64,000 bases of DNA, from positions 682,001-746,000 of the forward strand of contig JADJHN010000001.1 of NCBI GenBank assembly GCA_016707485.1. Reading direction: 5' to 3'. Each line of letters opens with the position of its first letter. The first letter of the stretch is position 1. Below the pieces are notes generated by a model. That model worked only from the letters and a program-made list of their open reading frames with translations, was not told the origin of the DNA and ran no database searches. This DNA is from Lysobacterales bacterium. Lineage in GTDB: Bacteria; Pseudomonadota; Gammaproteobacteria; Xanthomonadales; Rhodanobacteraceae. Positions 35,053 to 44,452 of this stretch are shown one piece after another. Both the position numbers and the translations under genes were made by a program.

Positions 35053-36984
35053 TCAGGAGTGGCTATCGCGGCCGAGCAATCGCGAGATCACCCGGTCGAC
35101 CGATTGCTCCGTGGTGAGTTCGGCGGTTGGCAGGTGGATGTCGGCATGCTCCGGTGGTTCATACGGAGAGCTGATACCGGTGAAGTTGGGGATCTCGCCG
35201 GCGCGGGCGCGGCGATACAAGCCCTTGGGATCGCGCTGCTCGCAGAGCGCCAGCGGCGTGTCGACATACACCTCGAGAAACTCGTTGTCGTCGAACAATT
35301 CGCGCGCCATGCGCCGCTCGTCGCGGAACGGGCTGATGAAACTGACCAGCACGATCAAGCCGGCATCGACCATCAGCTTGGCGACTTCGGCAACACGGCG
35401 GATGTTCTCGACGCGGTCCTCGTCGGTGAAGCCCAGGTCCTTGTTGAGACCGTGGCGCACGTTGTCGCCGTCGAGAATGTAGGTGTGGTATCCCATCGCG
35501 TGCAGGCGACGATCGACCAGGTTGGCAATGGTCGATTTGCCGGAGCCGGACAGGCCGGTGAACCACAGGCACGAAGGCGTTTGCCCCTTGATCGCCGCGC
35601 GCGCCTGCCGGCCGATTTCAAGCTGGTGCCAGTGGATGTTGGTGGCCCGGCGCAGGGCGAAGTCGATGGTGCCGCAGCCTACCGTGGCGTTGCTCTGCCG
35701 GTCGATCAGGATGAAACCACCGAGCGTGCGGTTGTCCGCATAGGTTTCAAAAGCGATGGCGTGATCGAGCATCAGGTTGCCGTAGGCGACCTCGTTGAGA
35801 TTGATGCGCTTGGCCGCCAGCAGCTTCTGGCTGTTGACGTCGATGCGATGCTTGATTTCGGTGACCTGCGCGCCGACGGTCTGGCTGCCGATCTTCAGCC
35901 AGTAACCACGACCCGGCAGCATCGGTGCATCCGCCATCCAGAGGACGTGCGCGGCAAATTGATCGGCGACTTCCGGCGGATGATCGGCTGCAGCAATGAC
36001 GTCGCCACGACTGACATCGACTTCATCGGCGAGGATCACGGTGATTGCTTCACCCTCGCCTGCCCCATCCGCCTCGCCCTGCGGGTTGATCACGCCGGCT
36101 AGTCGCGTGCGCGTAGCGGATGGCAACACGATGACCTCGTCACCCACGCGGATATTGCCACTGGCGACCAATCCCGAGAATCCGCGGAAGTTCTGGTTCG
36201 GCCGGTTGACCCACTGCACCGGCAGGCGAAACGGACGCTTGCCTTCGGGGCGGCTGACGTCGATGGTTTCCAGCAGGCGCAGCAGGTTCTCGCCGCGATA
36301 CCAGGGCATGCGACTGGATGCCGCCATCACGTTGTCGCCCTGCAGTGCCGACAGCGGCAGGCAGGCCACGCTGGCGATGCCGAAGCGCCGCGCAAGTTGC
36401 CGGTACTCCTCGGCGATGCGCTCGAAGACAACTTGATCGTAGTCGACCAGGTCCATCTTGTTCACGGCCAGGATCACATGGCGGATGCCGAGCAGGGAGA
36501 CGATATAGCTGTGGCGGCGGGTCTGCGTCAGCAGCCCCTTGCAGGCGTCGACCAGCACGATGGCGAGGTCGGCCGTGGAGGCACCGGTAGCCATGTTGCG
36601 CGTGTACTGCTCGTGCCCCGGACAATCGGCGACGATGAACTTGCGCTGGGCGGTATCGAAAAACCGGTAGGCGACATCGATGGTGATGCCCTGTTCACGC
36701 TCGGCCGCCAATCCGTCGACGAGCAGTGCAAAGTCGATCTCGCCATTTTGCGTGCCGAACCGTCGGCTGTCCGATTTCAGGGTGACCAGTTGATCATCGA
36801 GCAGCCGCTTGGAATCGTGCAGCAGGCGACCAATCAGCGTGCTCTTGCCGTCATCGACGCTGCCACAGGTAATGAAGCGCAGCAGACTTTTCCTTTCGTG
36901 TTGTTGCAGGTATTCGGCAATGGACGGCGTGGCCGCTGCGCCCGCATCCATTCCCGATTCCCCGTTCCCGATGCCCGTCCCCAT
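35053..36984 (-). CDS. cysNC: Bifunctional sulfate adenylyltransferase large subunit / APS kinase
   Basis: 643 residues. Residues ~30-450 are the CysN GTPase-type subunit (P-loop GSVDDGKSTL at 41-50, DCPGHEQYTRNMATGAS, AVNKMDLVDY). Residues ~470-643 are the APS kinase CysC (P-loop GLSGSGKST near 480, DGDNVRHGLNKDLGF). It makes APS with CysD and then phosphorylates it to PAPS for sulfate assimilation. The ATG at 36984 overlaps the cysD stop (TGATG) and has AGGAGGG about ten bases upstream. Codons 2-11 (GTGIGNGESG) are encoded by a GGGAAT-type repeat; a second ATG at 36951 would exclude it. Confidence 0.95.
   Translation of the reverse strand: MGTGIGNGESGMDAGAAATPSIAEYLQQHERKSLLRFITCGSVDDGKSTLIGRLLHDSKRLLDDQLVTLKSDSRRFGTQNGEIDFALLVDGLAAEREQGITIDVAYRFFDTAQRKFIVADCPGHEQYTRNMATGASTADLAIVLVDACKGLLTQTRRHSYIVSLLGIRHVILAVNKMDLVDYDQVVFERIAEEYRQLARRFGIASVACLPLSALQGDNVMAASSRMPWYRGENLLRLLETIDVSRPEGKRPFRLPVQWVNRPNQNFRGFSGLVASGNIRVGDEVIVLPSATRTRLAGVINPQGEADGAGEGEAITVILADEVDVSRGDVIAAADHPPEVADQFAAHVLWMADAPMLPGRGYWLKIGSQTVGAQVTEIKHRIDVNSQKLLAAKRINLNEVAYGNLMLDHAIAFETYADNRTLGGFILIDRQSNATVGCGTIDFALRRATNIHWHQLEIGRQARAAIKGQTPSCLWFTGLSGSGKSTIANLVDRRLHAMGYHTYILDGDNVRHGLNKDLGFTDEDRVENIRRVAEVAKLMVDAGLIVLVSFISPFRDERRMARELFDDNEFLEVYVDTPLALCEQRDPKGLYRRARAGEIPNFTGISSPYEPPEHADIHLPTAELTTEQSVDRVISRLLGRDSHS
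36951..36983. repeat. GGGAAT-type repeat inside the 5' end of cysNC
   Basis: Plus strand TTCCCGATTCCCCGTTCCCG and onward, the same family as at 12781-12899. On the coding strand it contributes the first 11 codons after the cysD overlap. Confidence 0.6.
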
Positions 36985-37892
36985 CAGAAGTAACCCTCCT
37001 GCTTTTTCTTCTCCATCGATGCAGCTGGATCGTGATCGATCACGCGGCCTTGGCGTTCGGAAGTGGTGGCGACGAGCATTTCCTGGATGACTGCCTCCAG
37101 CGTGTCGGCATCCGACTCGATGGCCCCGGTCAGCGGATAGCAGCCGAGCGTGCGGAAGCGCACCTTCTTGAACATCGGTTGTTCGCCTTCGTCCAACGGC
37201 AAGCGATCATCATCGACCATGATCAGCGCGCCATCGCGCTCGACCACGGGACGAACCTTCGCCAGATACAACGACGGCACCGGAATCCGTTCACGGTAGA
37301 TGTACAACCAGACATCCAGCTCGGTCCAGTTCGACAGGGGAAACACCCGCACCGACTCACCCTTGTGGATGCGCGTGTTGTACAAATTCCACAATTCCGG
37401 GCGCTGGTTCTTCGGATCCCAGCGGTGCTGCGTGTTGCGGAAACTGAACACGCGCTCCTTGGCACGCGACTTTTCCTCATCACGGCGGGCCCCGCCAATC
37501 GCTGCATCGAAGCCGAACTTGTCCAGCGCCTGCTTGAGGCCCTGGGTCTTCATCACGTCGGTGTGCACGGTGGCACCGTGCGTGATCGGACTCATGTCCT
37601 GGGCGATGCCTTCGGGATTGATGTGCACGTGCAGGGTGCAGCCGGTTTCGGCGGCACGCTGGTCGCGAAAGGCGATCATCTCGCGGAACTTCCAGCGCGT
37701 GTCGACGTGCAGCAGCGGAATCGGCGGACGCCCCGGCGCAAAAGCCTTGACCAGCAGATGCAGCAACACGGAACTGTCCTTGCCCATCGAATACAGCATC
37801 ACCGGATTGCCGAAACCGGCAGCGACTTCACGCAGGATGTGGATGCTCTCGGCTTCGAGGCGATCGAGATGGCTTTGGCTGGGTTTCGTCAC
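36984..37892 (-). CDS. cysD: Sulfate adenylyltransferase small subunit
   Basis: 302 residues, standard CysD length. ATP-pyrophosphatase (PP-loop) motif YSMGKDSSVLLHLL near residue 38, with VDTRWKFREMI and DEEKSRAKERVFSFR. With CysN it forms APS from sulfate and ATP. Upstream of and overlapping cysNC. Confidence 0.97.
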   Translation of the reverse strand: MTKPSQSHLDRLEAESIHILREVAAGFGNPVMLYSMGKDSSVLLHLLVKAFAPGRPPIPLLHVDTRWKFREMIAFRDQRAAETGCTLHVHINPEGIAQDMSPITHGATVHTDVMKTQGLKQALDKFGFDAAIGGARRDEEKSRAKERVFSFRNTQHRWDPKNQRPELWNLYNTRIHKGESVRVFPLSNWTELDVWLYIYRERIPVPSLYLAKVRPVVERDGALIMVDDDRLPLDEGEQPMFKKVRFRTLGCYPLTGAIESDADTLEAVIQEMLVATTSERQGRVIDHDPAASMEKKKQEGYF

Positions 37893-38084
37893 GACGGCAT
37901 CGGATCTTGTGGTGCCGCGGATTATCGCAGATTGGATTCACCCGGTTCGACCGCGCTTGTTACCTGGATTCCGCCACAGAGCGGATGTACTGGATTGACG
38001 ACCCCGAACACGATGAACCCCATTCGCCAACGCAAGGCCAGGCTTGCCTGGATTGGTCCTGGTCTTCACGGCTGGAACGAATCC

Positions 38085-38522
38085 TCAGCCGTTATCAGGG
38101 CTGTCCCCGGAGGACTCCAAACGCGGCGCGGCCCAAAGCAGCCACGCGACGACGCCTGTGCAGACTGGTGCAGAGATTGCCAGCACCTTCAGTGCACCCA
38201 TTCCATATGCTGGATCTGCGCCAAATACAACCGCAAGCATGTTGAGAAGCGGAGGTCCATGTGACGTCCCGTTGCCTCCATCTATGCTCAGCGGAGTAAA
38301 GACCAGCGCCATGAAAGTCCCCCAGACAATCGCCCGGATTGCGATGCTTTTCACCCCTTTGATGGCGAAGTGCGCGATGAGCCCGATAATCAGGGCAACA
38401 ATCGCCGTGATGCCATAAGCAATGAACAGCAACCCTGAAAAATCCGACGCCAACGCAAGATTCGGGATCAGCATCAATGCCGCTGTTGGGAGAACGAAGT
38501 GCTTGAATCGAAGACAGGTCAT
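38085..38522 (-). CDS. Cassette-borne membrane protein, unknown
   Basis: 145 residues. Signal peptide or first helix (ALMLIPNLALA), then hydrophobic helices (FIAYGITAIVALIIGLIAHF; AIVWGTFMALVFTPL; LAISAPVCTGVVAWLLW). The ATG follows three bases after a GTTGGGT box on the minus strand (complement of 38526-38532), the spacing expected for a gene at the start of an integron cassette. The longer frame upstream of this ATG crosses the previous attC-like site and is not credible. Function unknown. Confidence 0.6.
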   Translation of the reverse strand: MTCLRFKHFVLPTAALMLIPNLALASDFSGLLFIAYGITAIVALIIGLIAHFAIKGVKSIAIRAIVWGTFMALVFTPLSIDGGNGTSHGPPLLNMLAVVFGADPAYGMGALKVLAISAPVCTGVVAWLLWAAPRLESSGDSPDNG

Positions 38523-38796
38523 CGCACCCAACGAGGTTGAAGAAAGTTTCACCGATCTTGCTGAAACCACCGCACACAGACAAGAAGTGTTTGTGGATGG
38601 GGCGCCACCGGCAGGTTGATCCGATTCCGCGGCTCCTGCCGGTGGATCCGGAGTTGCAACGGGTGCCTGGCACGTTCGCCATTCCAGCGTCAGGACAACC
38701 GTTTTGTCACCACGATCAATCTGGCAACGCAGCAAGAAACGATGGACCAAACCGACGGCCAGCAATCGCTCAAATGCCCAGGGCAACAGAACAGCA

Positions 38797-38841
38797 TCAC
38801 TCGCCCGGGTTGACGGGAAGTCTCTTGAGGAATGGTTGGGT
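38797..38841 (-). other. attC-like site, 5' half (box ACCCAAC)
   Basis: Minus strand ACCCAAC followed by CATTCCTCAAGAGACTTCCC, aligned with the sites at 39457 and 42561. The match to the RYYYAAC box is exact. The 3' box of this site may be the GTTGGGT at 38526-38532, though that spacing (over 300 bases) is too long for one attC. Confidence 0.55.
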
Positions 38842-39147
38842 GCCAACGCGGAATCTGTCTGAGCCAGCCCCTATCCACACAATAGTCAGAAGACCCGCCA
38901 AGGCCACAGCGCCGCAACCAATGATACTCAGTGGTTGGCGGTTGAGAGAGAGGACACCAAATGACAACGACAGAAGTGGCAGAAACATAAGACGATTGCC
39001 AGCCCACCGATTAAGCGCAGCTGGATTAGAGATGGTGGAGTAGTCGATGCTGCTGAGGACGCGCCGGTCGCCGGCGAACCGCACTGCCAGTGCTGCCAGG
39101 AACAAGATGGGCGTTACCAGCAGTAAAAGAATGCTGAATATTTCCAC
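38797..39147 (-). CDS. Cassette-borne small membrane protein, unknown
   Basis: 116 residues from GTG at 39147, with AGGAGA nine bases upstream. Hydrophobic helices at 2-22 (IFSILLLLVTPILFLAALAV), ~50-70 and ~75-92. The last 14 residues (ending KRLPVNPGE) are encoded inside the attC-like site that starts at the box ACCCAAC (complement of 38835-38841). Function unknown. Confidence 0.6.
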   Translation of the reverse strand: MEIFSILLLLVTPILFLAALAVRFAGDRRVLSSIDYSTISNPAALNRWAGNRLMFLPLLSLSFGVLSLNRQPLSIIGCGAVALAGLLTIVWIGAGSDRFRVGTQPFLKRLPVNPGE

Positions 39148-39161
39148 ATGGCTCTCCTGGC

Positions 39162-39215
39162 ACCTGACACCGGAAATAAGCCGCCGCGTCAGCGGTCGGC
39201 TTGAACGATCAAAAA
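39162..39215 (-). other. Degenerate attC site
   Basis: Minus strand: GATCGTTCAAGCCGACCGC, short loop, GCGGCGGCTTATTTCCGGTG, then GTCAGGT. The TTCAAGCCGAC...GCGGCTTA arms match the classical attC stem; the 3' box reads GTCAGGT instead of GTTAGGT and the 5' box is lost. It precedes the 116-residue membrane protein gene by about 20 bases. Confidence 0.6.
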
Positions 39216-39284
39216 GTGACTTCCCGCATCCTACGGCCTCTGGGGCCATGATGGCAGTTCTACACAACCGTTCACAGAATGGGA

Positions 39285-39451
39285 AGCGATGCAACAAGAC
39301 CGTTTGAGGAAATGCAGTCTGACAACCGTTCCGTCACCCGCTACACACTGACAACGCAGTACGTAACAAAGGAACAATTAATGACCAGCAGAAGCCCGAA
39401 TGCTCAGGGCAAAGGCATCGCTCGCCCGGGGTTGACGGGAAGTCTCTTGAG
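39285..39451. repeat. 167-bp direct repeat, copy 1 (attC plus flank)
   Basis: About 97 percent identical to 42389-42555. It spans one attC-like site and about 80 bases beyond it. A 26-codon frame (MTSRSPNAQGKGIARPGLTG) at 39381 is conserved between copies but is probably a by-product of attC sequence. Confidence 0.85.
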
Positions 39452-39463
39452 GATTTGTTAGGC
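39366..39463 (-). other. attC site of the DUF2971 cassette
   Basis: Minus strand: GCCTAACAAATCCTCAAGAG at the start (box GCCTAAC, complement of 39457-39463) and TTTGTTACGT at the end (~39366), giving complementary TAACAAA and TTTGTTA outer arms about 98 bases apart. The box is the exact complement of the cassette start box GTTAGGC at 40106-40112. Confidence 0.7.
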
Positions 39464-39473
39464 ATCATCGCGG

Positions 39474-40100
39474 TCATGTCAAATGCTCCATTGCGAACGC
39501 CACCGGTGACGCCTTCATTTTGTAAATGGCGGGAGGCTGGGGGTAGCTCTTGATCCGAGCGCGAATACTAGCGAAAGTCAAATTGGATCTGGCTCCTATC
39601 ATCACGTCGGTTAAGCGGAAACTGGCAGAAAAAGGGTGAAAGACAAGATCAGTAGTTTTGCGGGCGGGAACTATGAGCCGATGCTCTTGCTCGTACTGCC
39701 AGTGCTTGAACTTTTTTGAAAGCGCGTGGCGGAGGAAGTCCGGAAGCGAAAGGTCAAGGGACTCGCGAAAATCAAAATCGGAAGTTCTTGAATCAATGTA
39801 CTCAACCTTGATGACATCCGCGTCAGCGACCTCGAATCCTAAGCATATGCCCCGATGCGAGTCTCCGTAGTGCGCCCACTGAACCGGGTCATCGAAGCGT
39901 GCACTGAGGCATACGAGTCCAAATCTCTGATTTGCTATCCGTCGCCTCTCCTTGAGTACGGCCTGCGTTACGTAATTGCTCGTATCGAAGTGGATGTGCT
40001 CAAAAGGGTCGTTCAACTCTGAGATCCTGGCGATCTTAATCCGCTGATCTCGTATGGCAGACAAGCCATGCTCTTCTTTCAGGAAGTGATAGAGCCTCAT
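39474..40100 (-). CDS. DUF2971 protein in an integron cassette
   Basis: 208 residues. MRLYHFLKEEHGLSAIRDQR, SELNDPFEHIHF, CLSARFDDPVQWAHYGDSHRG and YEQEHRLIV are the DUF2971 signature stretches. The family has no established function but is frequent in integrons and accessory islands and has been proposed to be defence-related. The ATG lies five bases after the cassette start box GTTAGGC (minus strand), and the stop lies 10 bases before the attC box GCCTAAC. Base composition is clearly lower in GC than the backbone. Confidence 0.85.
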   Translation of the reverse strand: MRLYHFLKEEHGLSAIRDQRIKIARISELNDPFEHIHFDTSNYVTQAVLKERRRIANQRFGLVCLSARFDDPVQWAHYGDSHRGICLGFEVADADVIKVEYIDSRTSDFDFRESLDLSLPDFLRHALSKKFKHWQYEQEHRLIVPARKTTDLVFHPFSASFRLTDVMIGARSNLTFASIRARIKSYPQPPAIYKMKASPVAFAMEHLT

Positions 40101-40105
40101 CTAAT

Positions 40106-40112
40106 GCCTAAC
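40106..40112 (-). other. Cassette start box GTTAGGC of the DUF2971 cassette
   Basis: GCCTAAC on the plus strand, read GTTAGGC on the minus strand, five bases before the DUF2971 ATG. The sequence on its other side (40113-40190) should be the 3' half of the previous attC, but a clear partner box is not seen. Confidence 0.7.
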
Positions 40113-40636
40113 GTAGCTGTAGAAGAACCCATCCACAGCCTATCATTCGTCCTGTCCGCAACAAAGCGGAAAATGAGGCGAAGCAACATGGCACGACCGA
40201 CACTACCCCCAGCCAAGATGATCGCGGTGTACTATGTCGACAATTCGGCCTGGAACCTTTCGAGCAAGCTCGAGATACCTGATCGACAACGAGATCGATG
40301 GCCCATTGGGCCGTTTGATTCGAAGAACGACAGAGACCGGTGCACCAACCAAGCAGCCCCGCGGTATAGCTCAAGGTGGTGCGTTCGCCTACTCGCGCGG
40401 CATCACCCGCACGATGGCGCGGGCGTGTCTAGGAGAACGTGGCATTCATTCCGCTGGCCTGCGTCAGCAGCCGCAGTTCACCACGCTGGCGAACTTCGTG
40501 GCGACGCTGGGCAAGGCGTCGAAGCGGTGCTTTCGCTGGTTGTTGGTCTGCAATACGCAGGGTTTGATCGGCAAGAACATGTTCGCCAACGTGGCTGCAA
40601 GCGGCCCTGGGGCCAGGATGGTAGTGCCACACGGGA
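40113..40636. other. Unassigned sequence between the DUF2971 cassette and the poly-G tract
   Basis: About 520 bases of normal composition. Frames remain open in both directions (one ATG at 40189 begins MARPTLPPAKMIAVYYVDNS) but none matches a family I know, and all run into the poly-G tract. It may be the start of another cassette or part of an insertion sequence. Confidence 0.4.
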
Positions 40637-41993
<1,357 letters not shown>

Positions 41994-42031
41994 AAAAAGT
42001 CCCTCAACCGTCAACAGAAGGGGAAGTCTCC

Positions 42032-42313
42032 ATGGACACTATAACCATGGGCGTGGATTTGGCGAAGTCGGTGTTTGCGGTCTGCACGGTCGATGCTGCG
42101 GGCCGGGTGTTGGCGCGGCAGGAATTCGAGCGCGATGCGTTTGCGCGGTGGTTGGCGCAGGTGCCGGCGGGCATCATACCCTGCGGCGTACGCAGGCCAC
42201 GGCTTGAGTTCTGCTATTCCCTTCACCGTCAGCGCGACAAGGGTGACAACGGCTCAGACCGACCTGGAGAGAACCTGACAAACTATCCGGCCGTCACAGC
42301 GTGTTCCGGTTGA
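42032..42313 (+). pseudogene. Truncated IS110-family transposase, N-terminus
   Basis: The first ~47 residues (MDTITMGVDLAKSVFAVCTV, then DAAGRVLARQEFERDAFARW) are the start of an IS110-family DEDD transposase, including the first catalytic Asp in GVDLAKS. GGGGAAG precedes the ATG by seven bases. Homology stops after QVPAG near 42175 and the frame runs on to a stop at 42313 without further IS110 sequence. The element's left end, where IS110 elements carry their bridge RNA, would fall in the poly-G tract. Confidence 0.8.
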
Positions 42314-42388
42314 TCCCCGGAACACCGACGACACCGATGAATGAACGAGGTCTCCAGGTGCGGTTTTTACCCTGGTCCGCATCGGCAC

Positions 42389-42555
42389 AGCGATGCAACA
42401 AGACCGTTTGAGGAAATGCAGTCTGACAACCGTTCCGTCACCCGCTACACACTGACAACGCAGTACGTAACAAAGGAACAATCAATGACCAGCAGAAGCC
42501 CGAATGCTGAGGGCAAAGGCATCACTTGCCCGGGGTTGACGGGAAGTCTCTTGAG
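42389..42555. repeat. 167-bp direct repeat, copy 2 (attC plus flank)
   Basis: Same as 39285-39451 with about five substitutions. Contains the attC-like site of the interrupted membrane-protein cassette. Confidence 0.85.
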
Positions 42556-42567
42556 AAACTGTTAGAG
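42470..42567 (-). other. attC site of the interrupted membrane-protein cassette
   Basis: Minus strand box CTCTAAC (complement of 42561-42567) followed by AGTTTCTCAAGAGACTTCCC; the 3' arm ends near 42470 with TTTGTTACGT. The box is the exact complement of GTTAGAG that opens the cassette at 44194-44200. Confidence 0.7.
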
Positions 42568-42638
42568 CCTGCGCCGCAGATCGCATGCGTAACCACGGCG
42601 ACGAAGACCCCACACAACAATGACCAAAGAGCGAGATC

Positions 42639-43885
42639 GACGGTTCCTTCGCTTCAGTGGACACCCTGATCTAACCATCAGGAGTTGTCATCATGGCCAA
42701 ACCCGGCCCCCGAACCACCTATCGTTACAGTCGTGAATTCAAGGCGACGGCCGTTCGCCTGAGTCAGTTGCCGGGCGTCGCTGTGGGCGATGTTGCCGAG
42801 TCGCTTTACATCCATCCCTTCATGCTGTCTCTTTGGCGCAAACAGGCGCGCGAGGGATTGATCGAGGAAGGGCGTGGCGGTCGACAAAGAAGTGGTGGCG
42901 GAGCTCAAGGCGCTGCAGGCAAGGCAAGAAGGCCTACGAGCAGTTGAAGGTGGAGCACGACCTTTTAAAAAAGCGATCGCCTTCACTTCCGAACTGCGAG
43001 CGAACGATTCGCCTTCATCGAGCGCCACAAGGACACGCACCCGGTGAAGCGCCTGTGCCGCCTTTGCGAGGTCAGCACCAGCGGCTTCTACGCCTGGCGC
43101 CGGCGCCCGCCCAGTGAGCGCGCGCGAACGGATGCGCACCTGCTCGACAAGGTTCTGCGCGTGCATCGGGAGAGTCGGGAAACCTACGGCAGCCCGCGCG
43201 TGCACGCCGCCCTGCGTCGCCAGGGGAAGCGGTCGGACGCCGCCGGGTCGAGCGTTTGATGCGCGATAACGCGATCCAGGCAGTCTCCGCCCGCCTGTAC
43301 CGACGCTCCCCTGGAACCGGACGCTTCTATTCGAGCATCGACAATCAGGTCCATGAGCTCCAGGTGGACCGCCCTGATCAGGTCTGGGTGGGTGATGTCA
43401 CCTATCTGAAGGTCGCCGGTCAATGGCGTTACCTGGCCACGATCATGGACCGCTACTCGCGGCGCTTGCTGGGTTGGTCACTGGGCTCGGGAAAGAGTGC
43501 GGAGTTGACCCGACGTGCGTTGGCCTCGGCCATTCGCCAGCGTCAGCCCAAGCCCGGCACCCTGTTCCACAGCGATCGCGGGGTGGAGTTCCTCGCCCAC
43601 GATTTCAAGCGCGTGCTCGCGAAGTCGGGACTGATACAAAGCGTCAACCGGCCCCGTCGCATGACCGATAACGCGCACATGGAGTCCTGGAACAAGTCGA
43701 TGAAATCCGACCTGTACCACCGCCAGACCTTCACAACCGACAAGATCCTGCGTACCGCGCTGCGCAGCTATATCGATTTCTACAACAAACAGCGTTTACA
43801 CTCCGCCCTTGGCTACCGCTCTCCCATCGAGTTTGAAGCCCAACGCACCTAACCATTGGGTGTCCATTTTTTCGTAGGAAGTCTC
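42639..43885 (+). mobile_element. IS3-family insertion sequence, copy A (1247 bp)
   Basis: 27-bp imperfect terminal inverted repeats: left GACGGTTCCTTCGCTTCAGT..., right (reverse complement) GAGACTTCCTACGAAAAAAT..., both ending TGGACACC. Flanked by the 3-bp duplication ATC (42636-42638 and 43886-43888). It differs from copy B by four small indels that net to minus three bases. Confidence 0.9.
42693..43852 (+). pseudogene. IS3 copy A transposase (orfA + orfB), frameshifted
   Basis: OrfA begins at ATG 42693 (MAKPGPRTTYRYSREFKATA) but relative to copy B has a 2-base loss near 42861 and a net +1 change near 42915. The slippery run near 42967 has six A instead of seven, and one G is missing near 43224, which splits the integrase domain into two frames (43044-43259 and 43256-43852). 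The DDE region (VWVGDVTYLKV, HSDRGVEF, HMESWNKSMKSDL) is itself intact. The indels could be decay or assembly errors. Confidence 0.85.
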
Positions 43886-44193
43886 ATCTGTTGCAACGAA
43901 GAGCAGAGCCAGGCCAAGTGATACGCCAATGCCAATGGCGGTAAGCCACCCAGCCTTCTGAAAGTAGCGCAATGTTGAGTAGAGGGGGGCTCCAAACAAA
44001 GCTACCGGCAAGCAGCCGAAGACCATGGTGTAAAGGAAGACGACTTTTGCGGAGCCGGCTGCCCCGAGAAGCGGCTTAGCCGCGAGCGATGCTTGAACCG
44101 CGGAGAAAGCCGCGAGCGCAGCGGCAGCAATTGCCAGAGCTACAAGCGACACTAGTTCTGTCTTTGCCAGTTGCCGAAGAAATTTCATTAGGG

Positions 44194-44265
44194 CTCTAAC
44201 GTTTGACATGAGTGGCGGCGCAAGGGCGCAGCCCTTGTGACGTCCTCTCGATGGAAGGATTAGGC
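44194..44265 (-). other. Complete attC site, 72 bp
   Basis: Minus strand: box GCCTAAT (complement of 44259-44265), CCTTCCATCGAGAGGACGTC, a perfect inner stem CAAGGGC...GCCCTTG, GCCGCCACTCATGTCAAAC and box GTTAGAG (complement of 44194-44200). This is a textbook attC layout with two inner and two outer boxes and matches the common TCATGTCAAACGTTAG type. It separates a truncated cassette gene from the interrupted membrane-protein cassette. Confidence 0.88.
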
Positions 44266-44312
44266 ATCATTCTCATAGAGCTAGGGCATGCTTCCACAGT
44301 GAGAGCGAACTG

Positions 44313-44419
44313 CTACTCCCAAGGACCAGTACCAATCTGTAGGAGAGTTTGGAAACCGCTTTGCGTTGAATAGCGGAATACGACGCCAGCTCCGCAGCGA
44401 ATTGCAAACAACCTGTCAC
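44313..44419 (-). pseudogene. 3' remnant of a cassette gene, cut by IS3 copy B
   Basis: 35 codons in frame up to TAG (44313-44315): DRLFAIRCGAGVVFRYSTQS and on to GPWE. It ends 47 bases before the attC box GCCTAAT. The 5' part is missing beyond the IS boundary at 44420. Family unknown. Confidence 0.55.
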
Positions 44420-44452
44420 GAGACTTCCTACGAAAAAATGGACACCCAATGG

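Larger units (their letters stand above)
42522..44188 (-). pseudogene. Cassette gene for a small membrane protein, interrupted by IS3 copy A
   Basis: The 5' part runs from ATG 44188 to 43886 and the 3' part from 42635 to TGA 42522. Removing IS copy A and one ATC target copy restores a single 138-codon frame: MKFLRQLAKTELVSLVALAI..., joined at ATD-LALWSLL, and ending SRDFPSTPGK inside the attC. Four predicted transmembrane helices, function unknown. The ATG is six bases after the cassette box. An alternative ATG at 44209 lies in the attC and is not part of the cassette. Confidence 0.8.

Noticed and set aside
38523..38846. Extended N-terminus of the 38085-38522 protein to 253 residues
   Set aside because: The extension translates the preceding attC-like site (NHSSRDFPSTR) and Pro/Thr-rich filler, and the ATG at 38522 sits directly after a cassette box.
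39381..39461. 26-codon frame MTSRSPNAQGKGIARPGLTG conserved in both 167-bp repeats
   Set aside because: It lies within attC-like sequence on the strand opposite to cassette reading; conservation follows from the repeat itself.
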